Below the pieces are notes generated by a model that was given only the letters and a program-made list of their open reading frames with translations, was not told the DNA's origin and did no database searches. The position numbers and the translations under genes were made by a program. A stretch of DNA of 64,000 nt, from positions 310,001 through 374,000 of the forward strand of contig JAKZAN010000053.1 in NCBI GenBank assembly GCA_023053545.1. The letters run 5' to 3'. Of this stretch, positions 1-8,397 are shown piece by piece. This stretch comes from Lepidurus packardi (taxonomy: Eukaryota; Arthropoda; Branchiopoda; Notostraca; Triopsidae). Position 1 is the stretch's first letter. Every line of letters begins with the position of its first letter.

Positions 1-225
1 CCCAGATATTATCAAAAACATTGGCAAAGCGTGGCTGAGTTTGACAAGTTTGTAAAAATAAAAATAGCCCGATGCCAATTTTCTTTTAAAATATTTATCA
101 AACATAAAGCTTTGCAGCATGGCGAAGTGGCGTACTTTGTAGCACTTTCTTTCAATAGCACTGAACCTGCCATTTTGCCAAACTGCAGTTAAGCCTTTGC
201 GCTCAATTTGTTAAGTTGGTTTGGT

Positions 226-1533
226 CTATTTCGTTATATCTAAAACTTCGTTTGCTTTATATAAGTTTGGTAAATTCTGTGACTTAATTCTAAACTGACT
301 TCGTTTTTTAATTTTCGGTTTGCTCGAAGCGTTTTCCATTTTAATTCCAGGGTCGTAATAAATATTTCCGTTTGCCATTTGTCCAAGAAATAGTTGAAAG
401 TCAGTTCCTGTCCCTAGAATTATATTGTTGCCGTATTTGTATTGTCTTTCGTTTGTCATTTCAGAAAGTGAAGGTACATAACAAGCTTGATTGTGCTTTC
501 TATTCCAATGTAAAAGCATTGATGCAAAGCTCCAAGATGCTGTCTCATTTCCATTAATGTCAACTAATGAAATTCGTCCGTTTGTATTTCTGATTTTGCC
601 ACTTTCTGCATCAAAGCCAATTAATTGCATTTCTAAATTTGTCAATGGGTGTCGAATACCTGTTTTGTGTACGCCACCAAAATTTATTCGGTCTTCTCTT
701 CCTGTTCTATCTTCATAACCATATTGTCTTAAAAACGCTTCTGCTCCTTCGGTTCGATAAATCCCGTCAGTTGGTTCTGGTGTCATTAAAGTTATAATTG
801 CAGAGTTCACTTTTGCAAAATTGGCAACGCCAAATTGTTTTACTTCCCAACCTAAAAAGTCGGGTTCTGAATATCCATTTGGTGTAATACCTAATTCAGC
901 TTCTAAGGTATAACCGCCACAATTTGGGGCTTCACAAGCCAAAATGTTACCAAGTCGGTCAAGTCGTTTTGATTTTATCCAGCCCAATTGATGAATGCGA
1001 AGCAATTCATTGATTAAGTCGGCTTTGTTGTTTGCCACTTGTAGCAATTCAATAACATTAAAAACTCCGTGTTCCGATATATTTGCTTGGATTGCAAATT
1101 CATTTGCAATTTCCGAATTTGGGTCTGCAACGTAACCTAAAATAGTTCCGTTTTTCGCTACTGAAAAGAATAAGAGCCTGTCAGCAAGTCTTTGTGTCAT
1201 CAATGCTGAAGGTGCATTTTGGCATCTCGCCAAAAAGCCTGAAAATCTAACTTCAGGATATTTAGGGTAGAGTATAAGTTGTGCATTTGGTGCAGGAAAC
1301 AAATTTCCATCTTCTGAAATCCAAGAAAAATTTATTGATGCTTTAAAACGTTCTTTATTCCAATCTCCTGCTTCTTCATTTTGGATTTCAGAAATTGGTA
1401 AAATGTTTAAAATTTCAAAGCTACCACCGAAATAAACTTGATTTTTTGAATTGTCGTTTGACGAAAGTTTTTTGATATAAATTTTTGTGCAACCGTTATC
1501 AATGAACAGCGACTTTAGATTTTGTAGGTTCAT
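226..1533 (-). CDS. Type II restriction endonuclease, MvaI/BcnI family
   Basis: Probable restriction enzyme that cleaves a CC-N-GG type site protected by the methylase encoded just upstream. The 435-residue protein has a C-terminal half resembling MvaI/BcnI nucleases. Residues D225, E230 and K232 lie in PDFLGWEVK and match the D-x4-D/E-x-K active-site spacing of MvaI; E213 could be the fourth acidic residue. MvaI and BcnI are only about 240 residues long, so the first ~180 residues here are an added domain, perhaps for site recognition or allosteric control (inference). The start lies inside the 3' end of the methylase gene, with about 35 nt of overlap, so the two are translationally linked, methylase first. 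The exact recognition sequence cannot be read from the protein. No truncation is visible. Confidence 0.85.
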   Translation of the reverse strand: MNLQNLKSLFIDNGCTKIYIKKLSSNDNSKNQVYFGGSFEILNILPISEIQNEEAGDWNKERFKASINFSWISEDGNLFPAPNAQLILYPKYPEVRFSGFLARCQNAPSALMTQRLADRLLFFSVAKNGTILGYVADPNSEIANEFAIQANISEHGVFNVIELLQVANNKADLINELLRIHQLGWIKSKRLDRLGNILACEAPNCGGYTLEAELGITPNGYSEPDFLGWEVKQFGVANFAKVNSAIITLMTPEPTDGIYRTEGAEAFLRQYGYEDRTGREDRINFGGVHKTGIRHPLTNLEMQLIGFDAESGKIRNTNGRISLVDINGNETASWSFASMLLHWNRKHNQACYVPSLSEMTNERQYKYGNNIILGTGTDFQLFLGQMANGNIYYDPGIKMENASSKPKIKKRSQFRIKSQNLPNLYKANEVLDITK

Positions 1534-2731
1534 TGATTTTCAAAACTTCTTTTATAATATTCTTTCCAACTGCTTGAATTAATGGCGTTACGACAGAATT
1601 ACCAAATTGTTTGTAAGCTTGATTGTCCGAAACTGGAATTACAAAACTATCAGGAAATCCTTGAAGTCTTGCACATTCTCTTGGAGTCAACCTTCTTGGG
1701 TTTAATCCGTCTTGTGGTATTAAAATTTCTGCTCCGTCTTTGTAATACCTTGCACTCATTGTTCTTGAAATGCCATCTAAATTGGTCAAACCAAAACCAA
1801 AACCGTTACCTTTTGCTTTGTGCTTTTTCGCATATTCTTGCAAATAATTCCAAAGCTTGTCGGACAACGTGTATTTTGGGTCAACTTCTTCTTCTAAAAT
1901 ATGACGAATGGCAAATTTTGTATCTCTCATTTTCGGAAATTCAAAAGTTTCTTCGCCTTTAAAAAAGTTGTTGTTAAAACCAACAATGATTATTCTCTCT
2001 CGGTGTTGTGGTACAAAATGTTGTCCGTCCAACACTTTGAAATGTATAGAATAACCTAACTCCTTTAAAGTTTCTTTTATGACTGTAAAAGTCTTTCCTT
2101 TATCGTGAGAAACAAGATTTTTTACATTTTCCAACATAAATGCCTTTGGCATTTTATGTTTTATAATTCTTGCAACGTCAAAAAATAATGTTCCTTGGGT
2201 TTCGTCTAAAAAACCGTGGGCTCTTCCCAAGGCATTTTTTTTTGAAACTCCTGCAATAGAAAACGGTTGACAAGGAAAACCACCTAATAAAATATCGTGG
2301 TCTGGAATTTCATTTTCATCTATTTTGGTAATGTCGCCAAATGGAACTTCTCCAAAATTAGCATCATAAGTTTTTTTTGAATAAGTATCCCACTCACTTG
2401 TAAAAACGCATTTACCACCAAGATTTTGAAAAGCCAATCTTATTCCTCCAATTCCTGCAAACAAGTCAATAAATTTAAACTTTGGTTTCTCTGGCGGTGG
2501 AAATGGAATGTCCCATTTTATTGGTAAATAATATTGAAAGTCAGGTTCCTCAACAATATTAAATTTGCCGTGTAAATCTGTCAAATAAGTTGTTGCAGTT
2601 GGTTTGTAATATTGAGAAACTCCATTTTTGTGGTTCTGAAAAAAGTGCGTCAAATGAGCCAAGTCGTTATTTTCAGTCTTGGTAATCTCTAATTTGAGCT
2701 TAATTTTTATGTCTGAATACTTTTTGCTCAT
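1499..2731 (-). CDS. DNA (cytosine-5)-methyltransferase, Dcm/M.EcoRII-like
   Basis: Cognate modification enzyme of the pair; it transfers a methyl group from SAM to C5 of cytosine. Motif I FAGIGG is at residues 91-96, the catalytic PCQ cysteine at C154, ENV at 201-203, QHRER at 242-246, and the C-terminal motifs [10 protein letters not shown] and QFGNSV are present. The stretch around [14 protein letters not shown] and the target-recognition region closely resemble Escherichia coli Dcm and M.EcoRII, which methylate the inner cytosine of CCWGG, so CCWGG or CCNGG is the likely target (inference). An N-terminal extension of ~85 residues before motif I is also typical of that group. The nuclease gene begins inside its last codons. 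A 241-nt gap separates it from the divergent hutH. Confidence 0.93.
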   Translation of the reverse strand: MSKKYSDIKIKLKLEITKTENNDLAHLTHFFQNHKNGVSQYYKPTATTYLTDLHGKFNIVEEPDFQYYLPIKWDIPFPPPEKPKFKFIDLFAGIGGIRLAFQNLGGKCVFTSEWDTYSKKTYDANFGEVPFGDITKIDENEIPDHDILLGGFPCQPFSIAGVSKKNALGRAHGFLDETQGTLFFDVARIIKHKMPKAFMLENVKNLVSHDKGKTFTVIKETLKELGYSIHFKVLDGQHFVPQHRERIIIVGFNNNFFKGEETFEFPKMRDTKFAIRHILEEEVDPKYTLSDKLWNYLQEYAKKHKAKGNGFGFGLTNLDGISRTMSARYYKDGAEILIPQDGLNPRRLTPRECARLQGFPDSFVIPVSDNQAYKQFGNSVVTPLIQAVGKNIIKEVLKINEPTKSKVAVH

Positions 2732-2972
2732 TGCGTTGCAAGTTGGTCATTTTTTTTTAATAATATTTCGAATTCAAGGCGAAATTATTAACAAATTTCA
2801 GATCGTTTTTTGTCAGTTGTTGTTTTGCACAATCGGCTTTTAAGGTGAAACATAATCTAAAAATAGCCAAGTGGATTGTCAGCAATATGTCACTTTGTGC
2901 AAATCTTTTTGGAAATCTATTGTTTATTAAGGCTCGTTTGTAGAATTTTACCGGCCAAACTAACTTTTACAA

Positions 2973-4481
2973 ATGGACAACATACATTATATTAGTACTG
3001 AAGTGCTTTCTCTCGATAACATTCATGAAATTATTTCAAACCACAAAGCGCTAGAACTTTCTGAAGATGCGAAGGTGAACATTGAGAAATGCCGACTGTA
3101 TTTGGACAAGAAAATGGAGTCGCAAGAGGAGGCAATCTACGGTATTAATACAGGATTTGGTTCGTTATACAACATTAAAATTTCAAAAGAAAACTTGTCC
3201 CAGCTGCAAGAAAATTTAGTAAAATCGCACGCTTGTGGAACCGGCGATTTGGTGCCGCGTCCAATTGTCAAGCTGATGTTATTACTCAAAATACAGTCGT
3301 TAAATTATGGTTATTCCGGTGTTCAGTTGGCAACCGTTGAAAGACTTATCGACTTCTATAACAACGATATACTGCCGGTTATTTACACGCAAGGTTCACT
3401 TGGTGCATCTGGCGACTTGGCGCCGCTTGCGCATTTGTCTTTGCCGCTTTTGGGTGAGGGGGAAGTGTATTTCAATGGCCAACGCAGACATGCAGCTGAA
3501 GTACTTTCGATATTCGATTGGAAACCAATTCAACTGCAATCCAAAGAAGGCTTGGCCTTACTCAACGGAACACAATTCATGAGTGCATACGGCGTTCACA
3601 TTTTGTTGCGTGCTTGTAAATTATCGTACTTGGCAGATTTAATCGGTACGATTTCACTTGAAGCTTTCGATGGACGAAAAGAGCCGTTCAATGAACTGAT
3701 TCATTACATTCGTCCGCACAAAGGCCAAATTGTAACAGCACAACGTGTGATGGAATTTTTGGAAGGCAGTGAAATAATCGAACAGCCCAAAAAGCATGTG
3801 CAAGATCCGTATTCTTTTAGGTGTATTCCGCAAGTACACGGCGCTTCAAAAGATGCAATCGACTACGTGAAAAAGGTTTTTAAAACCGAAATTAATTCGG
3901 TTACAGACAACCCTAATATATTCATCGAATCGGATATGATTTTATCTGGTGGTAATTTCCACGGACAGCCACTGGCTATTTCATTGGATTTCCTAGCCAT
4001 TGCTTTAGCTGAGTTGGGCAGTATTTCCGAGCGACGAACTTATCAACTTATTTCGGGCTTGCGCGGATTGCCGCCGTTTTTAGTACAGGATGCGGGTCTG
4101 AATTCTGGCTTCATGATTCCGCAGTATACCGCTGCAAGTATTGCAAGCCAAAACAAACAACTGGCAACGCCTGCAAGCGTCGACAGTATTGTATCAAGTA
4201 ATGGACAAGAAGACCACGTGAGCATGGGCGCAAATGCGGCCACAAAAACGCTGCAATTGCTGAACAATTTGGAGCGTATTTTGGCAATCGAGCTGATGAA
4301 CGCTTCGCAGGCAATGGAATTCCGCCGACCAAAAAAATCGAGCGATTTCATCGAAATGTTTCTTAAATCGTACCGCAGCGAAGTACCTTTCGTAGACCAG
4401 GACCGTATTCTGCATTACGACATCGAAAATTCAATTCGTTTCCTGAAAAGTTTCGAAATTGAACCGGAATTATTGGCGTAA
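2973..4481 (+). CDS. hutH: Histidine ammonia-lyase (aromatic amino acid lyase)
   Basis: Deaminates L-histidine to urocanate using a self-formed methylidene-imidazolone cofactor. The cofactor triad ASG is at residues 145-147 within GSLGASGDLAPLAH. Catalytic Y56 (in YGINTGFG) and H86 (in KSHACGTGD) are present; the S-H pair at 85-86 is the histidine-type selectivity signature rather than that of phenylalanine or tyrosine lyases. Length (502 aa) is typical. No hutU, hutI or hutG lies next to it, so here it stands apart from a histidine-utilisation operon. It is divergent from the restriction-modification pair. Confidence 0.92.
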   Translation: MDNIHYISTEVLSLDNIHEIISNHKALELSEDAKVNIEKCRLYLDKKMESQEEAIYGINTGFGSLYNIKISKENLSQLQENLVKSHACGTGDLVPRPIVKLMLLLKIQSLNYGYSGVQLATVERLIDFYNNDILPVIYTQGSLGASGDLAPLAHLSLPLLGEGEVYFNGQRRHAAEVLSIFDWKPIQLQSKEGLALLNGTQFMSAYGVHILLRACKLSYLADLIGTISLEAFDGRKEPFNELIHYIRPHKGQIVTAQRVMEFLEGSEIIEQPKKHVQDPYSFRCIPQVHGASKDAIDYVKKVFKTEINSVTDNPNIFIESDMILSGGNFHGQPLAISLDFLAIALAELGSISERRTYQLISGLRGLPPFLVQDAGLNSGFMIPQYTAASIASQNKQLATPASVDSIVSSNGQEDHVSMGANAATKTLQLLNNLERILAIELMNASQAMEFRRPKKSSDFIEMFLKSYRSEVPFVDQDRILHYDIENSIRFLKSFEIEPELLA

Positions 4482-4575
4482 ATTTAAGTGAAACTTTAAC
4501 GCGTTTGGATAGCCTAAGCTGTTTGTTTATTTCGTAAATTTATGGTGGTAAAATACTGATTTAAAGATTATTATC

Positions 4576-4794
4576 ATGAAAGCGAACAATACACAAAGCA
4601 GCACAAACCAGAATGGTTTTACTGCGCCGACTCCAAATGAGCAAAAGCTGTTAACCGCGCATCAAACTGAACTCGATCCGATACTGAAACTGCGGCCATT
4701 TCATGCAGAAGAACATCGGATAAACCGCAAATACAGCATGTTTAAGAATCACGCCGCGGCTACGCATTTTCCTAGGACTTTTACGGGATTGTAA
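4576..4794 (+). CDS. Small hypothetical protein, 72 aa
   Basis: Not recognised. A short hydrophilic protein with no signal peptide, membrane segment or cysteines. The N-terminal ~25 residues are rich in Asn, Gln, Ser and Thr and look disordered; the C-terminal half is basic. It sits between hutH (same strand, 94 nt upstream) and the convergent alkB-like gene, whose stop is 9 nt away. Codon use looks ordinary for the window and the ATG is preceded by an A/T-rich leader, but with no recognisable family it could also be a chance reading frame. Confidence 0.5.
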   Translation: MKANNTQSSTNQNGFTAPTPNEQKLLTAHQTELDPILKLRPFHAEEHRINRKYSMFKNHAAATHFPRTFTGL

Positions 4795-4803
4795 AAGCTC
4801 GCT

Positions 4804-5403
4804 TTACGAGATGATATTCCTAAACGTCAAGTTTATTCTCACATCGTGCACCTTCTTCGTTTTTGGAAGTGCATGAAGCCAGCACTTTTGTGTGTCGCCT
4901 TTCATGAGAAGCAAACTGCCGTTTTCTAATAACACACTTCTTTTTTCGTTCGATTTCTTATGCTTAAAGTCGAAACGCCGTTCGGCACCAAAACTAACGG
5001 ATGCGATTGTATTTTGATTTCCGAGTGACTTTTCATCGTCGCTGTGCCAAGACATGCCTTCGTCGCCTGAATGGTACAAATTCAGCAAGCACGAATTGAA
5101 ACCCGTTTGTGCGATTTCCTCCACAACCCGCTTAATTTCGAGTAAGCAATCTGTCCAAGGCAATGCCACTTTCGTCTGACCCGAATAGGCATACGCCAAT
5201 TGGTTGTCACCATACCAAGCCACTTTCCGTTTGGTAACATGGGTTTTCCCAAAGATTTTTATTTCGTCACTTTCCCAATCAGTTTCCTGTCGCAATTGCT
5301 TGAAAAAATCGAAGGATTCACCTGTACTAAAAATAGCACCATAGTAAATCGACTCGCCGTCATACGGCAAAATGTTGTGGGGCTTTGTAGGGAATGGTAA
5401 CAT
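4804..5403 (-). CDS. AlkB-like 2-oxoglutarate/Fe(II)-dependent dioxygenase
   Basis: Predicted DNA or RNA demethylase that oxidatively removes alkyl groups from bases such as 1-methyladenine and 3-methylcytosine. The iron-binding HxD is H120/D122 (WHSDDE) with the distal histidine H177 (WLHALPKT). The arginine pair R189 and R195 in RINLTFR would bind 2-oxoglutarate. NLYHSGDEGMSWHSDDE and SFGAERRF match the ALKBH2/3-type branch. Length of 199 aa is normal. A TAACTTTG -7 box ends 17 nt before the ATG, supporting both the start and its own promoter. Confidence 0.9.
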   Translation of the reverse strand: MLPFPTKPHNILPYDGESIYYGAIFSTGESFDFFKQLRQETDWESDEIKIFGKTHVTKRKVAWYGDNQLAYAYSGQTKVALPWTDCLLEIKRVVEEIAQTGFNSCLLNLYHSGDEGMSWHSDDEKSLGNQNTIASVSFGAERRFDFKHKKSNEKRSVLLENGSLLLMKGDTQKCWLHALPKTKKVHDVRINLTFRNIIS

Positions 5404-5419
5404 GCGTGTCTATTTATTG

Positions 5420-5427
5420 CAAAGTTA
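5420..5427 (-). promoter_or_regulatory. Predicted -7 box (TAACTTTG) of the alkB-like gene
   Basis: Exact match to the Bacteroidota consensus TAnnTTTG on the minus strand. It would place transcription start about 10 nt before the ATG at 5403. No clear TTTG -33 element was found upstream at the usual spacing. Confidence 0.5.
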
Positions 5428-5512
5428 AAGATGAATTTTAAAATGCAGTTTTGTCTGTCATTTCACATCTTGATAAAATTCCGCATAGCGTTTCACTTTT
5501 CGTATGAAACGT

Positions 5513-5944
5513 TTATTTTCTGTGTGCAGTAGCAAAACCGCCACATACGCCCTTTTCTCCGAAGAATGCAGTAGCTAAATAAGGATCTAAAAGTTCGATG
5601 TGTGCAATGTTTTTATTCTTGAGGTTCGCAACAATACTCTTTTGTTTTGGAAAAACAGCCAAGTCGATAGCAGCAAATTTTCCGTTTGCCTTTATTAGAA
5701 ATACCGTTTTACATTCCAAATTAGGGCTCTTATAATTTTGGTCTAGCGTTATTCTTGTTGCTTTATCTGTGAAGATGGAATCGCCATAAATTTTCGCTTT
5801 AATAAACTTGAGTTGGCTTTCTTTATCTTTAATGATTTGGAATTCTTTGAGCCATTGCTCTGAGACAATTCGCTTTTGATAGTGCTGCTGCTGCGCTGAA
5901 CACTGCCAGATCATCACCATCAAAAGAAGTTTTATTAGTTTCAC
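5513..5944 (-). CDS. Hypothetical secreted protein, 143 aa
   Basis: Not recognised. It starts with GTG (an in-frame stop lies a few codons upstream) and an N-terminal hydrophobic segment ending near CSAQQQ, which reads as a signal peptide or possibly a lipobox with Cys15. The mature part is basic and mixed alpha/beta in character, with two more cysteines (C78, C133) and a C-terminal GVCGGFATAHRK. Its first ~140 nt lie inside direct repeat A. A second, diverged copy of the same 5' part lies in repeat B directly downstream of the DUF2306 gene, which suggests this gene originally followed that one. Confidence 0.7.
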   Translation of the reverse strand: MKLIKLLLMVMIWQCSAQQQHYQKRIVSEQWLKEFQIIKDKESQLKFIKAKIYGDSIFTDKATRITLDQNYKSPNLECKTVFLIKANGKFAAIDLAVFPKQKSIVANLKNKNIAHIELLDPYLATAFFGEKGVCGGFATAHRK

Positions 5945-6051
5945 AGTATTGTTGTTTTTGAATTAGCCGCGCTATTGAATTCCAACTCTTTTTAACTGAG
6001 TTTTATTAACTTTCTTAATAATAACGATAAAAAGGAACACAAAAACAAAGC
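5805..6051. repeat. Direct repeat A (~247 bp), partner of 7697-7946
   Basis: Same-orientation repeat of 247 bp here against 250 bp at 7697-7946. By eye alignment the right-hand 134 bp (5918-6051) are identical, while the left 113 bp carry nine substitutions and a 3-bp difference in a CTG run. This copy contains the 5' part of the 143-aa hypothetical gene and the last ~80 nt of the DUF2306 gene, cut off from the rest of that gene. It forms the left boundary of the bacteriocin-like cassette. Confidence 0.92.
5972..6051 (-). pseudogene. 3'-end fragment of the DUF2306 membrane-protein gene
   Basis: These 80 nt are identical to the last 80 nt, stop codon included, of the complete gene at 7867-8397. 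No start or upstream part is present, so this is a gene tail stranded by the duplication that made repeat A. Confidence 0.8.
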
Positions 6052-6119
6052 AGTTAGAGATTGTTCAATATTTAATTTTATCAAAGTAGAAGAAGTAAAA
6101 AATAGCTATACGCTAGCTT

Positions 6120-6497
6120 TTATTTTTTTACTGTACCGGTTAAAGAGATAATATGCGCGGAAGGGCTTGTGTTGGCTCTAAATGCTATTGTATTTCTGAT
6201 AACCCCAATTTTTTCTCTATCTGCAATAAACTTGACCCTAATTATTCCTTTACTATCTGGCTTTATTATAGAATCAGTTATAATAGCTGCTGTACAGCCG
6301 CATGAAGTACCAATTTTATAAATTCTGAGATCTAAATCAGAAGTATTTATTAGTTCAAAATCGTGATTCACTGTATCGCCTACTTTTACGTTGCCAAAGT
6401 TATACTTATTTTTATATTGCACTTGTGAATACCTGGGCTTGTTGGTACATGAAATTAAGAAACAAGTTAGAAAGAAGATAATTACTGTGTTTTTCAT
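6120..6497 (-). CDS. DUF1573 lipoprotein
   Basis: Small envelope lipoprotein of the DUF1573 family, an immunoglobulin-like all-beta fold common in Bacteroidota with no firm function. Residues 1-17 form a lipoprotein signal ending in FLISC (Cys17 lipidated). The family hallmark TSCGCT with C66 and C68 is present, followed by FIADREKIG and a C-terminal SLTGTV strand. Its ATG overlaps the stop of the upstream thioredoxin gene by 4 nt, indicating translational coupling. With that neighbour it may act in thiol handling or export of the cysteine-rich peptide encoded upstream (inference from context). Confidence 0.87.
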   Translation of the reverse strand: MKNTVIIFFLTCFLISCTNKPRYSQVQYKNKYNFGNVKVGDTVNHDFELINTSDLDLRIYKIGTSCGCTAAIITDSIIKPDSKGIIRVKFIADREKIGVIRNTIAFRANTSPSAHIISLTGTVKK

Positions 6498-7345
6498 AGG
6501 AGTCTCTCGATAATTTGATGAAAATTATTATAAAATATATTTGATTCAGTTTCTAGTGTACCGAAGTATACTACTTTAGATTCTTTGTTTAGAATAATTG
6601 CATTGGGAACCGAATTTATACCAAGTTTTTTAAAGCTTCCTTCATTGCAGTATAACTTTTTAAAATTATACTTATTCGTAAGTTCAATGATTCTAGAGTG
6701 ATTATCATTTTTTGATTTAATGTTTAAACAATAGAAATAAACTCCTTTTCCCTCATATTTTCTCCGTAGAGAATCAAATTTAGGAAAACCTTCGATGCAA
6801 CTTCCACAATGTGAATTCCAAATATCTATAACCACAACTTTACCTTTAAATGATTCGACATCCATAATTTTGCCACTTTCATTGTAAATAAGCAAATTGA
6901 AATCCTTAAAGGATTTTGTAGGGTTCTCGTTATATGAATGAATGACTTGTATTGCGGCAAAATAGTTAAGTAAGTAATATGACATTAAGGATAAAACACA
7001 TATTGTTATACTTGATGCTTTAAAAATCTGACGTAAATTTTTTTTGTATATGTAGTTAATAAATATTTGAGATGTAATAATAATTGCGATAAAAGGTACG
7101 GGCCTATAATTTTTTAAATAAAATGCATATGCACCTACCACTACGTAAATGCATAAAATCGGCAAGTAAAGCATTACTTTACCTATCCATTTTTTTTCAA
7201 ATGGATTCCTTCGTAATAAATAAGTCCCTAAAGTTAAATGAGAAAGACCCATCATAAGGAATTGAATTTGATAGCCGAAAATTCCACTAATTATGCAGAG
7301 AAATAAATGTAGTAGGCAAAATATTACAAATATGATCTTTCTCAT
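6494..7345 (-). CDS. Membrane-anchored TlpA-like thiol-disulfide oxidoreductase
   Basis: The N-terminal ~135 residues contain about five hydrophobic membrane segments. A thioredoxin-fold domain covers ~145-283, with the redox motif C180-G-S-C183 (WNSHCGSC) and the cis-proline loop INSVPNAI. A TlpA/ResA-like role in reducing or forming disulfides outside the cytoplasm is likely. Its ATG comes 9 nt after the end of the fulvocin-like frame and its stop overlaps the DUF1573 start, so the three read as one operon. The six-plus cysteines of the neighbouring peptide make a disulfide-maturation role attractive, but this is inference. The gene is visibly more A/T-rich than the flanking housekeeping genes. 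Confidence 0.88.
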   Translation of the reverse strand: MRKIIFVIFCLLHLFLCIISGIFGYQIQFLMMGLSHLTLGTYLLRRNPFEKKWIGKVMLYLPILCIYVVVGAYAFYLKNYRPVPFIAIIITSQIFINYIYKKNLRQIFKASSITICVLSLMSYYLLNYFAAIQVIHSYNENPTKSFKDFNLLIYNESGKIMDVESFKGKVVVIDIWNSHCGSCIEGFPKFDSLRRKYEGKGVYFYCLNIKSKNDNHSRIIELTNKYNFKKLYCNEGSFKKLGINSVPNAIILNKESKVVYFGTLETESNIFYNNFHQIIERLL

Positions 7346-7354
7346 TTATTGGAT

Positions 7355-7696
7355 TTAATTTAAATTAACATCGCAATAACCATTGCATTCCCACATCCAA
7401 AACACACCACAACCACTTGTAATCTCTTTGCAAGTTCTTTTTTTACATCCAACATTACAAGAAAACAAGGAGCCTATATGGCAATCACACTTTTTCTGCT
7501 CAGTTTCTAATTCAGTCAGAGGCACTCTGTTACCATACTCGTAGAAAATTTCTGTGATTTGGTCATATGTAAAATGATGTTTAATTCTTTCCAGAAATTC
7601 TGGAATAAAAATATATTTGAAATCTGCTTGTTCAGGGTTTTCACTGTACTCAAAAACCTTACTGTTTAATTTAGCATATACCTCTTTAATATAAAC
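7355..7696 (-). pseudogene. Fulvocin C-related cysteine-rich bacteriocin, incomplete
   Basis: Fossil-like remnant of the fulvocin C-related family, peptides with many disulfides named after a Myxococcus fulvus bacteriocin. The recognisable part is a helical pro-region followed by a C-terminal cysteine-rich module: CDC near its start, spaced single cysteines, then SGCG, a Trp pair and CNGYC, with ten cysteines in about 45 residues. This spacing matches the family's GCG...W...CNG signature. The upstream side runs into direct repeat B and no credible start was found there, so it looks broken, with about one break. It heads the thioredoxin-DUF1573 operon. Confidence 0.7.
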
Positions 7697-7839
7697 AACT
7701 TGAGTTGACTTTCCTTATCTTCGATGGTTTGGAATTCTTTGAGCCATTGCTCTGAGACAGTTCGTTTTTGATAGTGCTGCTGCTGCTGCGCTGAGCACTG
7801 CCAGATCATCAGCATCAAAAGAAGTTTTATTAGTTTCAC
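7666..7839 (-). pseudogene. 5' fragment of the 143-aa hypothetical gene (second copy)
   Basis: Begins with the same GTG and signal-like segment as the complete gene at 5513-5944. It stays homologous for about 47 codons, then loses similarity at the edge of repeat B and soon ends. Substitutions relative to the complete copy are scattered, with one extra Gln codon in the Q-run. It directly follows the DUF2306 stop codon, as the complete gene would have done before the duplication. Confidence 0.75.
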
Positions 7840-7946
7840 AGTATTGTTGTTTTTGAATTAGCCGCGCTATTGAATTCCAACTCTTTTTAACTGAGTTTTA
7901 TTAACTTTCTTAATAATAACGATAAAAAGGAACACAAAAACAAAGC
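7697..7946. repeat. Direct repeat B (~250 bp), partner of 5805-6051
   Basis: Right-hand copy of the direct repeat. It covers the 5' part of the 143-aa hypothetical gene (here cut off) and the 3' end of the intact DUF2306 gene. Together with copy A it encloses 1.65 kb of otherwise unrelated sequence carrying three genes. That arrangement is expected either from tandem duplication or from a single crossover with a circular molecule. Confidence 0.92.
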
Positions 7947-8397
7947 CTTCAATCGTGCTTATCCAGAAAGTATCCCTGCCGAATATTGTCAGCATCTTTG
8001 ATATCGATGGCGTTCGGGCGACTATTTCGGCGCAAAATGCTGCCCAAAGGCCAAGTGCAGCGCCAACCATTCCCTTTATGTGATTCTTTAGCCGTTGTTC
8101 TCCTTTCATTTTCATGATGAACGGTGACAAACCTTTAAATAAGAAGAATAAAGAAAAAAGTGTTAGGTAATGAAACGGCCCGAAGGCCATACCCATTTCA
8201 TGGATGAAGAGTGCTGAAAAATTAACCAATAGTAAAATTGGAACAAATATATACCCTGAGATTTTATGTTGTTTTGAACCTGGCTTTAGAAACATGATAC
8301 CAAGTCCTAATAATAGACCAAGTAATGCACTAGAAAAATGAAGTAAACCCCAAATAGTTTGAGATGTTAACCAATGTTGATTGAAATAATCCATCAT
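7867..8397 (-). CDS. DUF2306-family membrane protein
   Basis: A 176-aa integral membrane protein with about five hydrophobic segments. The family-like signature PGSKQHKISGYIFV falls after the first one and a conserved FGPFHYLTL lies in the middle, as in DUF2306 proteins (function unknown; weakly related to cytochrome b561-like four-helix proteins). The last ~27 codons lie in direct repeat B and occur again as a stranded tail at 5972-6051. It starts MMDYF; either Met is possible. Confidence 0.8.
   Translation of the reverse strand: MMDYFNQHWLTSQTIWGLLHFSSALLGLLLGLGIMFLKPGSKQHKISGYIFVPILLLVNFSALFIHEMGMAFGPFHYLTLFSLFFLFKGLSPFIMKMKGEQRLKNHIKGMVGAALGLWAAFCAEIVARTPSISKMLTIFGRDTFWISTIEGFVFVFLFIVIIKKVNKTQLKRVGIQ

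Noticed and set aside
1-192. Open plus-strand frame of 63 codons from the window edge to a TAA at 190-192
   Set aside because: Could be a gene tail entering from the left, but it shows no recognisable family and its composition is not clearly coding; not supported enough to list.
2732-2972. 241-nt gap between the methylase and hutH as a place for a C-protein or small gene
   Set aside because: No reading frame of credible size with a start was seen; the gap is taken as a divergent promoter region, but no clear TAnnTTTG box could be assigned.
7771-7792. CTG repeats near the signal-like segment of repeat B
   Set aside because: A short codon run for glutamine, one unit longer than in repeat A; ordinary slippage, not a regulatory microsatellite by itself.
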